A stretch of 64,000 nt of DNA from Paramecium pentaurelia. Taxonomy: Eukaryota; Ciliophora; Oligohymenophorea; Peniculida; Parameciidae. The translations under genes were made by a program, and so were the position numbers. The notes beneath the pieces are model-generated. The model worked only from the letters and a program-made list of their open reading frames with translations. It did no database searches and was not told where the DNA came from. Of this stretch, positions 48,482-60,826 are shown piece after piece (the first letter of the stretch is position 1; each line of letters opens with the position of its first letter). The stretch is taken from NCBI GenBank assembly GCA_905183005.1, contig CAJJDO010000033.1, positions 315,820-379,819 on the forward strand, written 5' to 3'.

Positions 48482-49973
48482 TCACTATTTTTTCTTCTTT
48501 TAAGGTTGTTTCACTGCTTAAGTCTTATTAAGGAAGAAGATGTAAAATATTGATAGCACTAAACTAATAAAATAATAATTGAATAGAATGAATTCTATAA
48601 ATGTATAAACAAAAGATTTTGTGAAGATACCATATTTAGTAATTCTTTTCATTATTATTTTTGATGGATCTTAATTAACTAAAAATAATAATTAAATAAT
48701 TATAATTACCATCTTCAATTGGATCATCTTTATTCTCAAATAAATAGTCCATCATTATTATATTTTCTTTAACACAATACATTTCATTTTATTCATAATT
48801 AGCAGGTAGATAATTATATCTAATATTACTCTCTGGTATTTAAGAATTCTTTAATAACAAAATCATAAATAATAATATTGGAATAGCTATTTTTGATAGT
48901 AATTGATAAGCTACAATAACAAATCCTCTTAATAAACCTTCAACTCTTTTTTTAACATATTCCTATTATTCTGGTTAATCTTTAAGTATCATAATCCAAT
49001 CACAACCTTTAGCCATATGTTTATCCATTTCCATAGTATATGTCATAATTTATAATATGGCAATTATAATTATTGCTAAAAATTGAAAATGAAACACATA
49101 ATCAATATTTTAAATTAAAGGTTTAATATATAAAGCTATATAGATTATATGTGCAATTAATTATCCAGCAATCAAATAAAAAAATTTTGCTTATGATTTA
49201 TCTGTAGATAAACTATTCTTTAATTCTGTGAAACAATTTCCAAATCTAATTAAAATTGGTAATATGCAAAATATTATTATTGAAACCATCATAGCCAATA
49301 CAATTACAAATAAATCTCCAAATTATCCCATAAATGACCAGACTCCTGGTTATAAAAAAGTTCTAAGTACAATTTCAAGATGTACAGCCATTCTTTAAAA
49401 TTCATGTCTCATATTAATATTTAAGAAATCTTTAAATCCCAAATTAATAAAGATTGTTATCAAAATAGAAATAATACAAATTACAATAGACATCTTTGTT
49501 TATTATGAATCATAACCTCCAATTGTAGCAGCTTTATATATATTCCCTATACCTTATAAAATATAATTACTTATTATCATTATTACTATGATGCCATCAA
49601 AATAAAAGAGCATTCCACTGTCAATTACATAATATCCTAAAGCTGAACCTATCATTTTCATTATCTCTACTATAACAAATTATGCAAATAACATATAGAT
49701 AAATAACATTGTAATTTCCATGTCATTAGCAAAAGGAACTTATTAAAAGTGTTAGGCTTAACTTGGCATTGTTTTCATTTAAACCAATGTCTTAATTTTC
49801 TTATCTTTGCTTTCTTTAAGATCTTCACCATCAGGAGGTAAAAACATAGTTACACCAGAGCAAGGAAACAATAAATTTGGTAATTTCTTCTTTAACTTGA
49901 ATATTCCAAAAGCTAAAGCACAAAATACCACAATTTCAACTGGAAAGAGAAGCAAATCCAATTATTCACTCAT
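48482..49973 (-). CDS. Multi-pass membrane protein (possibly TMEM161-like)
   Basis: About 485 residues with some ten hydrophobic helices, e.g. LLFPVEIVVFCALAFGIF at the N-terminus, MSIVICIISILITIFINLGF, FVIVLAMMVSIIIFCILPIL and a final ISLVLSIFYIFFLN, ending in a poly-basic KKKKQ tail. An acidic/basic cytosolic loop (PPDGEDLKESKDKKIK) follows TM1. The opening with a CSG-x-x-x-x-L-x-P pattern faintly recalls TMEM161, but I would not insist. One 31-nt intron near the 3' end. Transport substrate unknown. Confidence 0.65.
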
Positions 49974-49996
49974 TCAAGTAAATTAAAATTAAAACA

Positions 49997-51641
49997 ATGA
50001 ATGAGGTAAAATCTACTCACTATGATTCTAGAGTTTAGTTTTAACCAAATTGTTAAATACCAATCCAAAATAAGAGAACAATCTCCAAGCCATCCTTATG
50101 AAACTATAAGAACTTAAATTCTTTAACTATTTTATAGAAAGATTTCTAAAAGGCACTTAAAAAGAGAGTCTACTCAATGTATCACTTTATTATTAATAAT
50201 ACTAAGTTATGTGGTAGATTCAAAATGGAGCATCATAAAGGACCATCTTTGTTATTTTAAGAAGGGGATAAATCAAATGATAAACTTTATATTATATTCA
50301 GAGGTTCTGTTGGTCTATTTAGAGCAAAGAAATTTGATACTTTTCAATAACAGACACCACAACAAACTTAACCAATTTAACCAATATAACAACTTCTAGA
50401 GAAAGTTTCCAGCAATCTCAAAGAACTTAATAAACAGACAATTTCAAAACCTAACTTTATGAAGAGTTTAGCAAATTCAAAAAGATTCGCTAATAAATTA
50501 ATGAGCACTTTGACATAATATACAACCAAAGAAGATTTATTAATATCTTAATAGGAAATGTCAATTCTAAATGAAAAATATGGAGATACTGTACGAATTT
50601 TAGGTTAAGGAGACGGTTTTGGAGAAGTAGCAATAATAGAAGGTACTCCAAGAGGACTCACTGCTTGTGCAGTTTCTTAAGATTGTTTTTTATTAATCTT
50701 AAAAAAAGAAGATTTTGATATTGTAAAACAATAATTTGTTTAATCTATCAAAGAGAAAAAGAATTTAATCTACACTAAATTTGAAGTTAAAGATGCATAT
50801 TCTACTGCATTATCTAATTCATTAGCTTATAGTTTTGATGTATTATAATTTATATAAGTAGGTTGAATCATTTTAACACAATGCTATTCTGGCAGTTGAA
50901 GGTATGTAATAAAAAGTATTTTATTTGATTGCATCAGGTGATATTTTATTAGAGAAATATATTGGGAATAAAAATATTAAGATTTGTATTTTAACTAAAG
51001 GATAATTTGTTGCTGAAGAGATTGTTGTTAATCAAGATAGTGTTTGTGAATATAGTGCTAGAGTAATATCTAATTAAGCTACTCTTATGATTATGAATAA
51101 AAATGAATTCTTTCAAAAATTCCCAGAAGAATGCAAATAATAAATAAAAAAAGAATATTAAAGAAAAAAACTATTTAGAATTTCCTTTCCTGAACAAACA
51201 CTTGACAAAATTGCTGATATTTAAAGTCCTAAGACATCACCAAAATAGACTATTAAAATAAAAGTCAATCCTTTATCTGTCAGAAGTCATTAATCTTATA
51301 GAAATGCATCTTGTTAATTAGATATCAAAGATATATTAGAAAAAAAGAAATCAATATATTGTTAGAAATATTAAGACAACTAAAAAAAATGTGAAGACAT
51401 TATTTTATTTACTGAAATGTGTTATTCACCAAAAATTTGTCATACTCCAAGCTACAAAAAATTAAATAATGTATTATAGAAATCATTTCATTAACATTAA
51501 TTAAAAAAAATAATGAGAAAGAAATTCAAATATAATTCAAGCATTGATATCCCTATTTCATAACTATCATAGTATGAAAGGAGTTATAAACAATAATAAA
51601 CACCATCTACTAATCTAGCTAGCTAAGAATTAGATTAATGA
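49997..51641 (+). CDS. Cyclic-nucleotide-binding domain protein
   Basis: About 520 residues with two cNMP-binding barrels. The first opens QAILMKLQELKFFNYFIERF and runs SLLFQEGDKSNDKLYIIFRG to GDGFGEVAIIEGTPRGLTAC, with a long Q-rich insertion (about 90 residues) between beta strands; the phosphate-binding cassette FGEVAI...PR-x-LTA looks intact. The second (FYLIASGDILLEKYIGN ... QFVAEEIVV) lacks the canonical cassette. The C-terminal 170 residues are basic and Ser/Cys-rich without a known fold. Introns of 26 nt after codon 3, 29 nt near 50175 and about 22 nt near 50836. No channel or kinase domain. It is divergent from the membrane protein gene with 23 bp between the ATGs. Confidence 0.85.
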
Positions 51642-51710
51642 GTCTTTTCAATTTAAATTTGCATATCTTATATATCTATATATATATATATAATGTTATT
51701 TCATGATTAT

Positions 51711-52572
51711 TATTATGGCTATTATTGGGCTGCTTAAGATCTTGGTTATTAAGATGGCACTTATTATGGTTAATGTTATTATTATTATAATGGTTAAGAT
51801 GGTCTTGTTACAGGAGCAGCAGTATATTATGGTTATACAAATTAAGGAACAACTCTAGATGCAATCAATGGTTATTAAACATATTAAACTGGTTATTAAA
51901 CATATTAAACTGGTTATTGAACATATTAAACTGATTATTAGATAACCGGTTATTATACAACTGAAACAGCTTATTATACATATTATGTTGGTTATTAATG
52001 AACAACTTATCTTTCAACTGGATAATATTCCACTCTCTCTTAATATCTATCCACTGGTACATATTCTGAATAATATATTTACTCATTTATTACCTGTGTA
52101 TTTCTCTTAGAATACTTAAGGAATATATTCAGTTTAATATTCAACAGCATAATAATCTGTGACTTTTGTTTCTCTTGGAACATAAGATACTATTTCTTAT
52201 TCTTCATATTCAACAACAGCTTTTTAATATGGAATATATTCAATTCTTGATTCACCTTTTATAGTTTGGTGCTAAAATTTAATTCAAATTTACTTGGGCT
52301 ACTGGGGCAACTGCTACAGGCTAAACTTATACAGGTGCTAATTGTTAAACAGGAACAGAAGCAATTGGTGCAACAGGCATTTAGGCCACTGGTGCATATT
52401 GAATAGGAGCTACAGGAGCAACTGGAGCTACATAAGATTATCTAATAGGAGAAGCTGGATAATAGGTAGGAGGTAAATAAGTATTTGGATAAACTGGAGC
52501 AGCAGGTCTCTATTATACTTAAGGAGCTGGAGCTTATTATGGTTATTAAGCAGCTTGTGGACGATTTGACAT
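51711..52572 (-). CDS. Alveolin/epiplasmin-like cortical protein
   Basis: About 270 residues in three blocks. N-terminal P/A/V/Q-rich region (APVAPVAPIQYAPVAQMPVA), central alveolin-type repeats alternating V/Y/P with charges (IEYIPYQKAVVEYEEQEIVS, YVPRETKVTDYYAVEYQTEY, then EYVPVDRYQERVEYYPVERQ), and a C-terminal QQP-VQYV tandem followed by a polyglutamine/proline tail. Alveolins and epiplasmins build the membrane skeleton under the alveolar sacs of the ciliate cortex. Two introns of 22 and 28 nt place the central block in frame. A Tyr/Gly-rich frame on the opposite strand (51694-51920) is an antisense shadow. Confidence 0.8.
51878..51945 (-). repeat. 21-bp tandem repeat (QQPVQYV units)
   Basis: Three near-identical 21-bp units within the alveolin-like gene encode repeated Gln-Gln-Pro-Val-Gln-Tyr-Val heptads. 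Differences between units are single bases, indicating recent expansion. Confidence 0.85.
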
Positions 52573-52886
52573 TATTTTTTATTTGATAAATTCAAAAATT
52601 ATATTAAAACCTAATCTCCATTTTATTTAAAAATATGCCTCAACATAATGCATATTAATGTATAATAATACTTCATTTTATTTATTCTTTCATTATTAAA
52701 TATTATACTCATTAATTTCTGATTTATATATCTCTATTTTATATCTGTAAAACTTTGAATCTATCTAATCATGTAATATAAAATAAAAGACATCCTTCTA
52801 TTTAATCCTTAACCAAATACATATAATATATATTATGTACTAATTAATTAACAGATAAATTATATTAATATAAAATTTTATTCCTA
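52573..52886. other. Intergenic, AT-rich
   Basis: Between the alveolin-like gene start and the 3' end of the WD40 gene, both on the minus strand. No signal recognised. Confidence 0.5.
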
Positions 52887-53948
52887 TCAAGGATATTATA
52901 TTAAATAAACTTTCAATTACTTATTGGCATCATTCCAAATTACCAAATATTTTCCATCATCTGACAAAGTTCCATAATTATCACTGCTTTAGCAATCAAT
53001 AGGTTCTCCAACTATACTTAACTATTCATTTTAACCTAATTCAAAAAGTGTAACATATCTGTTATGACGTAGTATCATAAGTTATTTTTCTTTGTTAAAT
53101 ATTAAGGGAAACAAAATATATATATCTTACTAATTTTGTGATTTAAGAGAAATCTTCATTTTTGGTATTTCTATAAAATTTTCATTTTCTTATTTAAAAA
53201 TGTGTAGATAACCCTATTAATATTATGTCCAAGCTATCAAATTATCAGTTAGAAATCCTACTCGAAAGCCATAATCGTCTATTGATTTTTCAATTTTATT
53301 ATTAAATTTCCAGTGTTTATTTTCATCCTTTTTCCATATGATAATTTGTTTATCCATACTACAAGATACTAATTAAGTCTCATTAGAATTTAAACTGATT
53401 TAGTAAACAAAATGTTAATGTTAATCTAATGAATAACAAAACTCTATTGAATTCTCTAATGCATTTGCTTTCCATACTTTAATTGAATGATCAGCTCCAC
53501 ACGATATTAATTCATCTTCATTTTAATTCAAAATAATATTGTAAACATAATTTAAATGTATTTTAAATGGCTATGAACATATCCAATTAATTGCATTATT
53601 ATCTTGTTTTTATTCCTTCCAACATCGAATTTATAAATCATCTCCTCCAGATATCAACCAATTTTATTTATGACTAAACACTAAACATCTTACTAATGAT
53701 GTATGTCCTTTTAGAATTATGTTCTAATCAATTAATTTTCCTTAATCCACCTTCCATATCTTAATATCTGATTTACATGTTGTAGCCAAAAGAGTTCCTT
53801 ACTTGTTAAAAGATAAAGCTTAACAATCCTCTTTTTATTCTATCTCATACAATAAATTATATGTAATTGAACTAACAGGCACTTGATTCTTAATTTATGG
53901 TTCTTGTTCTTGCTTAACATTTTATTTAGAACTTGAATTATTCCCCAT
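52887..53948 (-). CDS. WD40-repeat protein
   Basis: Single-exon gene of 353 residues. After a polar 40-residue N-terminus starting MGNNSSSK (a possible N-myristoylation start, Met-Gly-Asn) come blades such as LATTCKSDIKIWK, LISGGDDLQIRCWKE, LISCGADHSIKVWKAN, LVSCSMDKQIIIWKKD and a last SDDGKYLVIWNDANKQLKVY. The layout and final blade match the WD40 gene at 20876-22594, which has a longer N-terminus. Function unknown; a platform protein tethered to membrane by myristate is a possibility. Confidence 0.85.
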
Positions 53949-54153
53949 TTTAAATTAAATTATATTATTAAATTATTAATTATTTTAGAGAAAATTAATT
54001 CATACAAACATATTAATTACTTAATTATTTAAAGACATTGAAAATGTTTTTGGGAGAACACAAAAATAAGTTTTTTTGATTATCTATAAACAAATAATAT
54101 CTATTCTTCTTCAATAGAATTTATTTTTTTTATTATATTAAAAATAAAAATTA

Positions 54154-56043
54154 ATGTCAGGAAGTACTTTTGATTAAAAAATAAAGGAAATGTGTGAATC
54201 TATGATGAAAGATTATTCTTAAGTGTCTTAAAGCAATGATGAAAAAGAGGTATATATCTATTAACTAATATATAAGTCTAAAAAGCATGAAAAAATAATT
54301 GAAACTTCAACATTCTTAGTCAAAGCCATAGCATTCATTCCAAACAAAAATAATAAAATTGCTATTGCAGGTGAAAGCTAGATTACAGGTGAAAACTAGG
54401 TTCAAATTCACGAAGTCATGTTTAATTAAGGTTCTTCAAATAATAAAAATAATATTCAAGAAGAAGCATATAAAGAATAGATTAAAGGATCTAGTGAAAA
54501 ATTTTACGAATATATTTTATACACTAGAAGAAATAATTAAGGGATTGTAAATTATATTTAATAGGTTTAAAATGATAATTTAAATATTTAAGAGATTTAA
54601 AATTATATTAGTTAGGTAAAAAGAAATACTTAAAATATTCAAACATAAATTTAAGAGATTTAAAATTATATTTAATAGGATTAAAGAAATATTTAAGAAA
54701 ATAATTAAGAGAATAAAATAGATAAGATTAAAAATACGATACTCAGTTCTATTTAAGAAATTGAAAAAATTATATCATAAGTAAATCAAGGAAACTTTTA
54801 TCAAAAGACTATTGAAATTTTTTCAAAAATAGTAGAGATTGAAGAAAATAATAGAAAAATGCAAATAAGTATTTATGAGATTGAAAATAATTGTTAAAGT
54901 AAAAAATTCAAAATATATAAGTTATTCCATTTACATCATATGAAAATAATGACACTAAATAAAAATTAAATTAACTTTTATTTAACAATGACACAATTAC
55001 AGCTATTCATTTTCCAAAAAATCAGAATAATTCACTTGAATTCGTTATAGGCACTAAAAATGGACATTTTTTTTCTACTTATATAAATCTTGATAATAAT
55101 CAATAAAATCATGGTGTTCAAATTCATTCATATAATCAAAATGAATATAAAATTAAAAAATAAGATGGACTTCATTAAGGTCAAATAAGCTGCATATTAT
55201 CAATAGGGGTGGTTAATAATAGTTCATTATATGAGAATAATGATAAATTAGTTATATTAACAAGTGGTTATGATAGTCAAATCTTGTAATTTAAAATGGA
55301 CAGTTTACCTAAGGGTGAAGGTGAATCAAATAATGAATCATTGTTAATCGAAAAATTATATGAAGTAGATAATTCTTTTAAAAAACATGGTCATAAAGAA
55401 GCAATTTTTTGGTTATCTTTGAGTGAAGAAGAAAAAACATAATAAACATAGAATTTAATTTCCTCTGGTTATGAGGGTTATTTTTTTATTTGGTAAAGAA
55501 AAACTCATAATTTCAAGTGGAATTTAATATACAAATATAAAAGAAGTAGTGTAGGAGCAAGAGTAGCCTATTTTGGATAAGATTAAATAGTATGGCAAGT
55601 TTTTTAGTAAAATTATGTTAATATTTTAACAAATCTTTCATAATAGCATTTTATGAAAAGTTAAGATGTAGCATAGCATTTAAAGCTTGAGAATTTATAA
55701 AAAGTACAATTTTATTAGCAATAAATTGAAAATAATATTGAAAAATACGATAATGACAAATTTCCATTATTATACAATGATGAGAAAAAAATAATGGTAA
55801 TTAAACATGCAAGTAAAATTTGCTTTTTGAATTGTTATTAATAGAGAAGCGTTGAAGGACAATAAAGATAGACTTAGTAAAAACGTAATGATGAAATCTA
55901 TTTTTAATTTTTGAATGGATTAGAACTTGATTGTAATGTAAATTGTACAGAAGGGGCAATTTCTTCAAATGGTACTATGTTAGCAGTTTCAGATAATTTT
56001 AATAAAATTATCAAAATTTATAGATTAGATCATTTTTTATGAA
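54154..56043 (+). CDS. WD-like protein with coiled-coil repeat insertion
   Basis: About 610 residues. A first beta-strand-rich segment (TFLVKAIAFIPNKNNKIAIA) is interrupted by about 150 residues of Q/N/I-rich coiled coil built on a 63-bp (21-residue) repeat around 54,587-54,680, with IQEIQNYI recurring. The C-terminal half is again propeller-like (TAIHFPKNQNNSLEFVIGTK, LVILTSGYDSQILQFKM, ISSGYEGYFFIWQRK, and a final blade ISSNGTMLAVSDNFNKIIKI). Introns of 27 nt near 54249 and 23 nt near 54899. Blades are diverged and the WD pairs mostly missing. No specific function. Confidence 0.65.
54587..54672 (+). repeat. 63-bp spaced repeat within coiled coil
   Basis: A 23-bp identical block occurs at 54587-54609 and again at 54650-54672, period 63 bp = 21 codons = three heptads, consistent with duplication inside a coiled coil. 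Confidence 0.75.
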
Positions 56044-56900
56044 ATCTAAAGGGACATTAAAATGGATGAGATATAACAAAAGATTAAAAAATCAAATTAA
56101 TTAATATAATTTTTGGTAATTGATAATTTACTTTTAATTACAAATATAATTTTTGTTCTCACTTTTTAATCATCTAATATATAAATATTTAATTAAAAAT
56201 ATGATAATAGAAATAATTTTCGATTTTAGTAGAATAAAAATGGAAAAAGGAGATTGAAACATATAAAATTTATTCTTGTAATTTCTAAATCTAAGGAATA
56301 ATATAGTATTTTCATATTTAATTTTGATAACATCAATAATTAATAAAATTATAATCTCAAAATTGAGATTATAAAACTTATGGATTAGGTACTGGATATT
56401 TAAAATTGTATTAAATCTTTATTCTAAGTTTAATAATTTAACACTTAGAGAAGTATTAAATAGTTTTATGAATCTTTTCATACCAAAATATTTTATTAAT
56501 AAATATAAGTCTATGTTTAATAATTTGATGAGTAAGAAAATTAGGTAGATATATGAAATTCAGTAGAAAGAGTAGACAAATCAGAGATATTTGATATATA
56601 AATATTAATAATAAATTATATATTTTTACATTATAGATTCATTTCAGTAAATAAGTTTTTAGCTATTTTAGATAATTATTATTTATATATACTTTTATGA
56701 TATGATTGATGTTTTTTTAAATTTTACTTATTATAATTAAATAAAAAGAAGATGAAGACAAAATATATTGATTTATAATTGAATGTTTAAGATAATTATG
56801 TAAAAGTATGAAAAATAAGAATAAAATAAAATCAAATAGATTATAACAGTATTAAAAAAGATAAAGTCTAATTGAGTATATAGATAAATTACTCATTGAA
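56044..56900. other. Intergenic between convergent 3' ends, AT-rich (857 bp)
   Basis: No frame with coding-like composition was found on either strand. Confidence 0.45.
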
Positions 56901-57134
56901 TCAATTAAATATAATTGTTGCATCAAAATAGCCAGTCATTTGCATTGCAATCATCATTAAGGAAATAAGTATCAAAAAAATGATAGGAACCATAAAGGGG
57001 TTGTTTATTAATTTACTTCTTATTGTTTATGAAGGTTGATCAACTTCAATAAATGACTTATGTAATTGAAGTAATTCAATGTAACCTTGAGTTTCTTCTT
57101 ATTTGTCTATAAGTGGCAAATTCTCATCATTCAT
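56901..57134 (-). CDS. Small C-terminally anchored membrane protein
   Basis: 77-residue uninterrupted frame. The first 50 residues are soluble (MNDENLPLIDKQEETQGYIE ...), then one strong membrane helix (FMVPIIFLILISLMMIAMQM) and a short C-terminal tail, a tail-anchor arrangement. No family recognised. Its ATG is only 10 bp from the ATG of the divergent gene at 57145. Confidence 0.55.
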
Positions 57135-57144
57135 ATTTTATTTA

Positions 57145-59534
57145 ATGGAATTACAAAATTAATTACGATCTTACTTAAGCTCCTATGAAACTTATCCTTA
57201 TGTTAAAGATATCAAATTAAGAGTACTTTTTGGTGATAAGTAAAAATTGTTTATGAAAAAGATTTTATAGTAAACAAGTTCAATAATGTTTGGCAAATTT
57301 CCTAATTGACAATGATGAATCACCTATTTTACGTCTCTTAACACTCAAAGTAAGAATTCTAAGTGATCCCTATTTTAGTTCAATAAAGAATTGGCTGAGA
57401 CATTTAATGAGGATTACATTCATTTGATGTAAAAAATTGTTCTCCCTAAAATGGAATAGATAGCTCTATTTTAAATTGAATCTAAAGACTTTGATAGAGG
57501 CAAACTGTATTTTTTAGGAAATCAAAAACCCCACTAAGGTATGTAGAGTACAAAAGTAGTTAAGGTAACAAAGAGTTGCAGACAATAGGTGATCAATTTT
57601 TGAGAGTAACTCTAGAATGTATTAGGATTTGGGGAAGATGGTTTCCTTTAGATAATATTCATCATAGATTAAGTCTATATCGTGTAGCATATGAAAGATT
57701 ATTCAATTTAGGTGTGTAATTTCCAGAAATTCAATATTTTGATCATAATTAAGTTCATACAAATTTGCCTTCAACTTTTCCTCCTTTATCTATGATGATG
57801 CAATTAAAAAGTTTTTTAAGTTAAAATGCTAAATCAAGTACAAAAGAGATCTGTAGATATTTAGAATCTCATCTTCCTGAGGAATATCATCAGACTTAAT
57901 ATTCATCTTATGCCGAATTATTTTAAATTATAGTCAAAACACATATAATTAAAAAACATAAATAAGCTAAATTAGCCAATATTTTTTTAGAGCGTGATCC
58001 AAAATTTTAAGAAATAAAGAAAATGGAAGAACATGAAGAATGGACTTAATTACAAAGATTGCAAATTGAAAATTAATAACTTACATATCTTAATAATATG
58101 CATTAATAAAAAATGTAAGAATTATAAAAATAAATAATTGAAACTTAAAACTAAAATTCATTATTAAAATCAGCTATAAAAGAGAAGTAATTATTAATAG
58201 AACGATATGAAACAAATTATAAAGTATTACAAAAGAAATATGAAAAATTATTTGAAGACTATTAAAAAAATCATCTATCAAAAAATCCATTTATTCTTGC
58301 TTCTTATGAAAAAAATGTAATAATTAACTGCTATAGTGTTTAGATAGCTGAATTTCGTATAGAATATGGACTTTCATACTCTGAAATAGAATGTCATAGA
58401 TTAAGAGCTGAAAATGAATATTTAAACAAATAATTAGATGAATCTGATAGTATTTATGATAAAATTAAACATGATAAGGATGTATTATTGACTGAAAATA
58501 AATTATTATCAGCTAGAATTTCTCAATTATCTCAAAAAATTGCAAAAGGAACTAAAATAGAAAAAGAGGATAATTAAACTAAAGAAGATTTTAAATTATA
58601 TAAATAAAAATCTAATTTAGTTTAATATGAATAAATTATGATTTGTTAAAAAAGATAAATTACTTAATTGAAAGATTAATTATTAAAAATTAATGATAAA
58701 AAAAATAGTTTATCAAATTAAAATGGTGGAGTGAACTCTAATTCAAATTCTAAAAGAAATATTGTTGAATGTAATCCATCATCATCATAAAAATAAAATG
58801 ATTAAAAGGCAATACATAGATAATCCAAAATTATCATGCCTCCTATTCTAGAATATGATCCAACAATATTTGCTGTTAATCCAACTATTTTTAACACTAG
58901 ATTTAGATAAGCATGTTTTACATCTAAATCAATAATACATTAAGACGATTTAATATAAATAACAACTCATACATAATTTAAAAATAATAAGTTATTTATT
59001 ACATTATCTTTTGAAAATAAATCAAATTATTTAATAACTGGTTTAACATTTTAATTATAAGAAGTTAAATAACTAGTTACTTATCTATTAGATGAAATTA
59101 AAAATGAATTAAATCCTGGAGAAATATAATAAATTAGATTAGAAATATCTATTAAAGAAATACCTTATGTTTTATAAGAAGCTTAAATTGGATTTTAGGA
59201 TAGATGTATAAAATTTGGTATTCCTTGTACAATCAATAAATATTTAACTTTTAAATCATGTGGTCAAATACCTTAGTCCTTTTTTTATTAATGTAAACCA
59301 TTTTAAACAGGATTTCAAAATTCTATACCTAATTTATTATCAGAATTTGAAGTTATTAGTCAATCTGATACTGAAATAAGTGTTTTAGCTTAAGCACAAT
59401 ATAGTGATGAGGAATATGAAATAATGATATCATGTACAAAAAGTATGATGTAAGTTAAAATGAATGGTGTTTACAATGATAAACTTGTAAAAACTATCAT
59501 TTCCACTTATTAAGGTTTATTTTTAAAAAGATGA
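57145..59534 (+). CDS. VHS/ENTH-like + coiled coil + adaptin-appendage-like protein
   Basis: About 760 residues. The N-terminal 170 residues are a helical solenoid with QQCLANFLIDNDESPILRLL and RVTLECIRIWGRWFPLDNIH, similar in pattern to VHS/ENTH domains of clathrin adaptors. A coiled coil follows (about residues 280-480). The C-terminal 230 residues start ILEYDPTIFAVNPTIFNTRF, then LFITLSFENKSNYLITGLTF (an Ig-like ear strand pattern), LNPGEIQQIRLEISI, and a second subdomain with SFFYQCKPF..., resembling the two-lobed alpha-adaptin appendage. Introns of 31, 29 and 32 nt early in the gene are required. The order recalls GGA adaptors (VHS-GAT-ear). A clathrin-linked sorting role is inference. 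Confidence 0.62.
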
Positions 59535-60240
59535 TTTATATTTATAAATGATAAAGATTTGTTAAATTAAAATAAAATAAATAAGAACATGAGATTAAGA
59601 TACATGCATAATAAATTTATTACATATTTTCTGATGTTAATTTTATTAATCTCTTTATGTATTCTTTGGTTATATAATTATATAGAATTGTTTTATGATA
59701 ACAAAAATCTTATAGTTTTAATATAATTCTTATCTAAATATTTTTGGCTCTAATGATTATTTTTATAAACTATTCATAATTAATAAAAAAAGAATTCATT
59801 AATTTATAATTTAAGACTAAGAAAAATTAAAATTTATTTAAAGAAATTTAATAATGAAATATGTCATTGAAAATTTAAAGATAACCAAAATAAAGTTTTG
59901 AATCTTATAATATCTCTCTATTTTTGAAAGTTTATGATTATATTTGTTAAACTTAGTCAAAAAAATAATTAAATAAGTTTCTTTAAAATATTTGAGAATT
60001 TAAAATGTATTACATTTGAGAATATAATAAAATTTAGAATTCCAACAAAATATTTAAGTTTTCTTTTCTTTTTGTAATTAATATTTTATTATGTAAAATT
60101 CTTCCACATAATAGAAAAAAATGAATTATTTAAATCATGTATATAAAAAAGATTATTTTGATTGGAACTAACTTTATAGCTCTTAGAAATATACTTTTTT
60201 TTAATGGGTGAGATTAATTCATTGATTTTAATAAAATATT
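59535..60240. other. Intergenic between convergent 3' ends, AT-rich (706 bp)
   Basis: Includes a 56-codon frame at 59589-59759 with one hydrophobic helix (FITYFLMLILLISLCILWLY); too short and A/T-driven to call. Nothing else seen. Confidence 0.4.
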
Positions 60241-60537
60241 TCATGCTATTATTGAATTCTCATTGTTTAAATAATATTGAGGGTTGAAAGTGACATCTTG
60301 ATTTATACATATATTCTCATCAAGTAATGCTTCTGGTTCATATGGATCTGTGTATAGGATTTCTTCAATGAAAAAACATTCATTTTCATTTAGGCACATT
60401 TTCTTTTGAAGTTAACATTCAAGATCTTTCAAATCTTCTTCTTAGGATTAAGTTCTCATCACTATATCTTCATGACATCCTGATTAAGATTTCCTGTTTC
60501 CTACTTTAAAGTACTATCTTGCATCGATATTATCCAT
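60241..60537 (-). CDS. Hypothetical small acidic protein
   Basis: 98-residue uninterrupted frame, acidic, with five Cys (SGCHED, LECQLQKKMCLNENECFF, ENICINQD) and a D/E-rich centre (EEILYTDPYEPEALLDE). No signal peptide or membrane helix. Base composition is clearly richer in G/C than the flanks. Function unknown. Confidence 0.6.
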
Positions 60538-60826
60538 ACTTGTACTCAGTTAAATTAATTTAATATAAATTTATTGATCAATTCTTTTCTTTATAATCTT
60601 TAAGAATATTCATGTTAGTAGATACAATATTTTAATGAATATAAAATTAATATAATATTAACTAACAAGCACCTTACATCAATATAAAATTATTTTGTAT
60701 TATTACAATTTTACATTGATATAAGAATAGAATATCTTTTTTGGAGCAAATAAGGAGATCTTAAATATGTTTTGATGCTAATATTATTTAAAAGTGATCA
60801 TTGTTTGAATAAAATAATAATAATTA

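Noticed and set aside
51694..51920. Plus-strand Tyr/Gly/Gln-rich frame starting MLFHDYYYGYYW
   Set aside because: It is the antisense of the Q/P/V-rich 3' end of the alveolin-like gene, whose minus-strand reading with two introns gives a full family-like protein.
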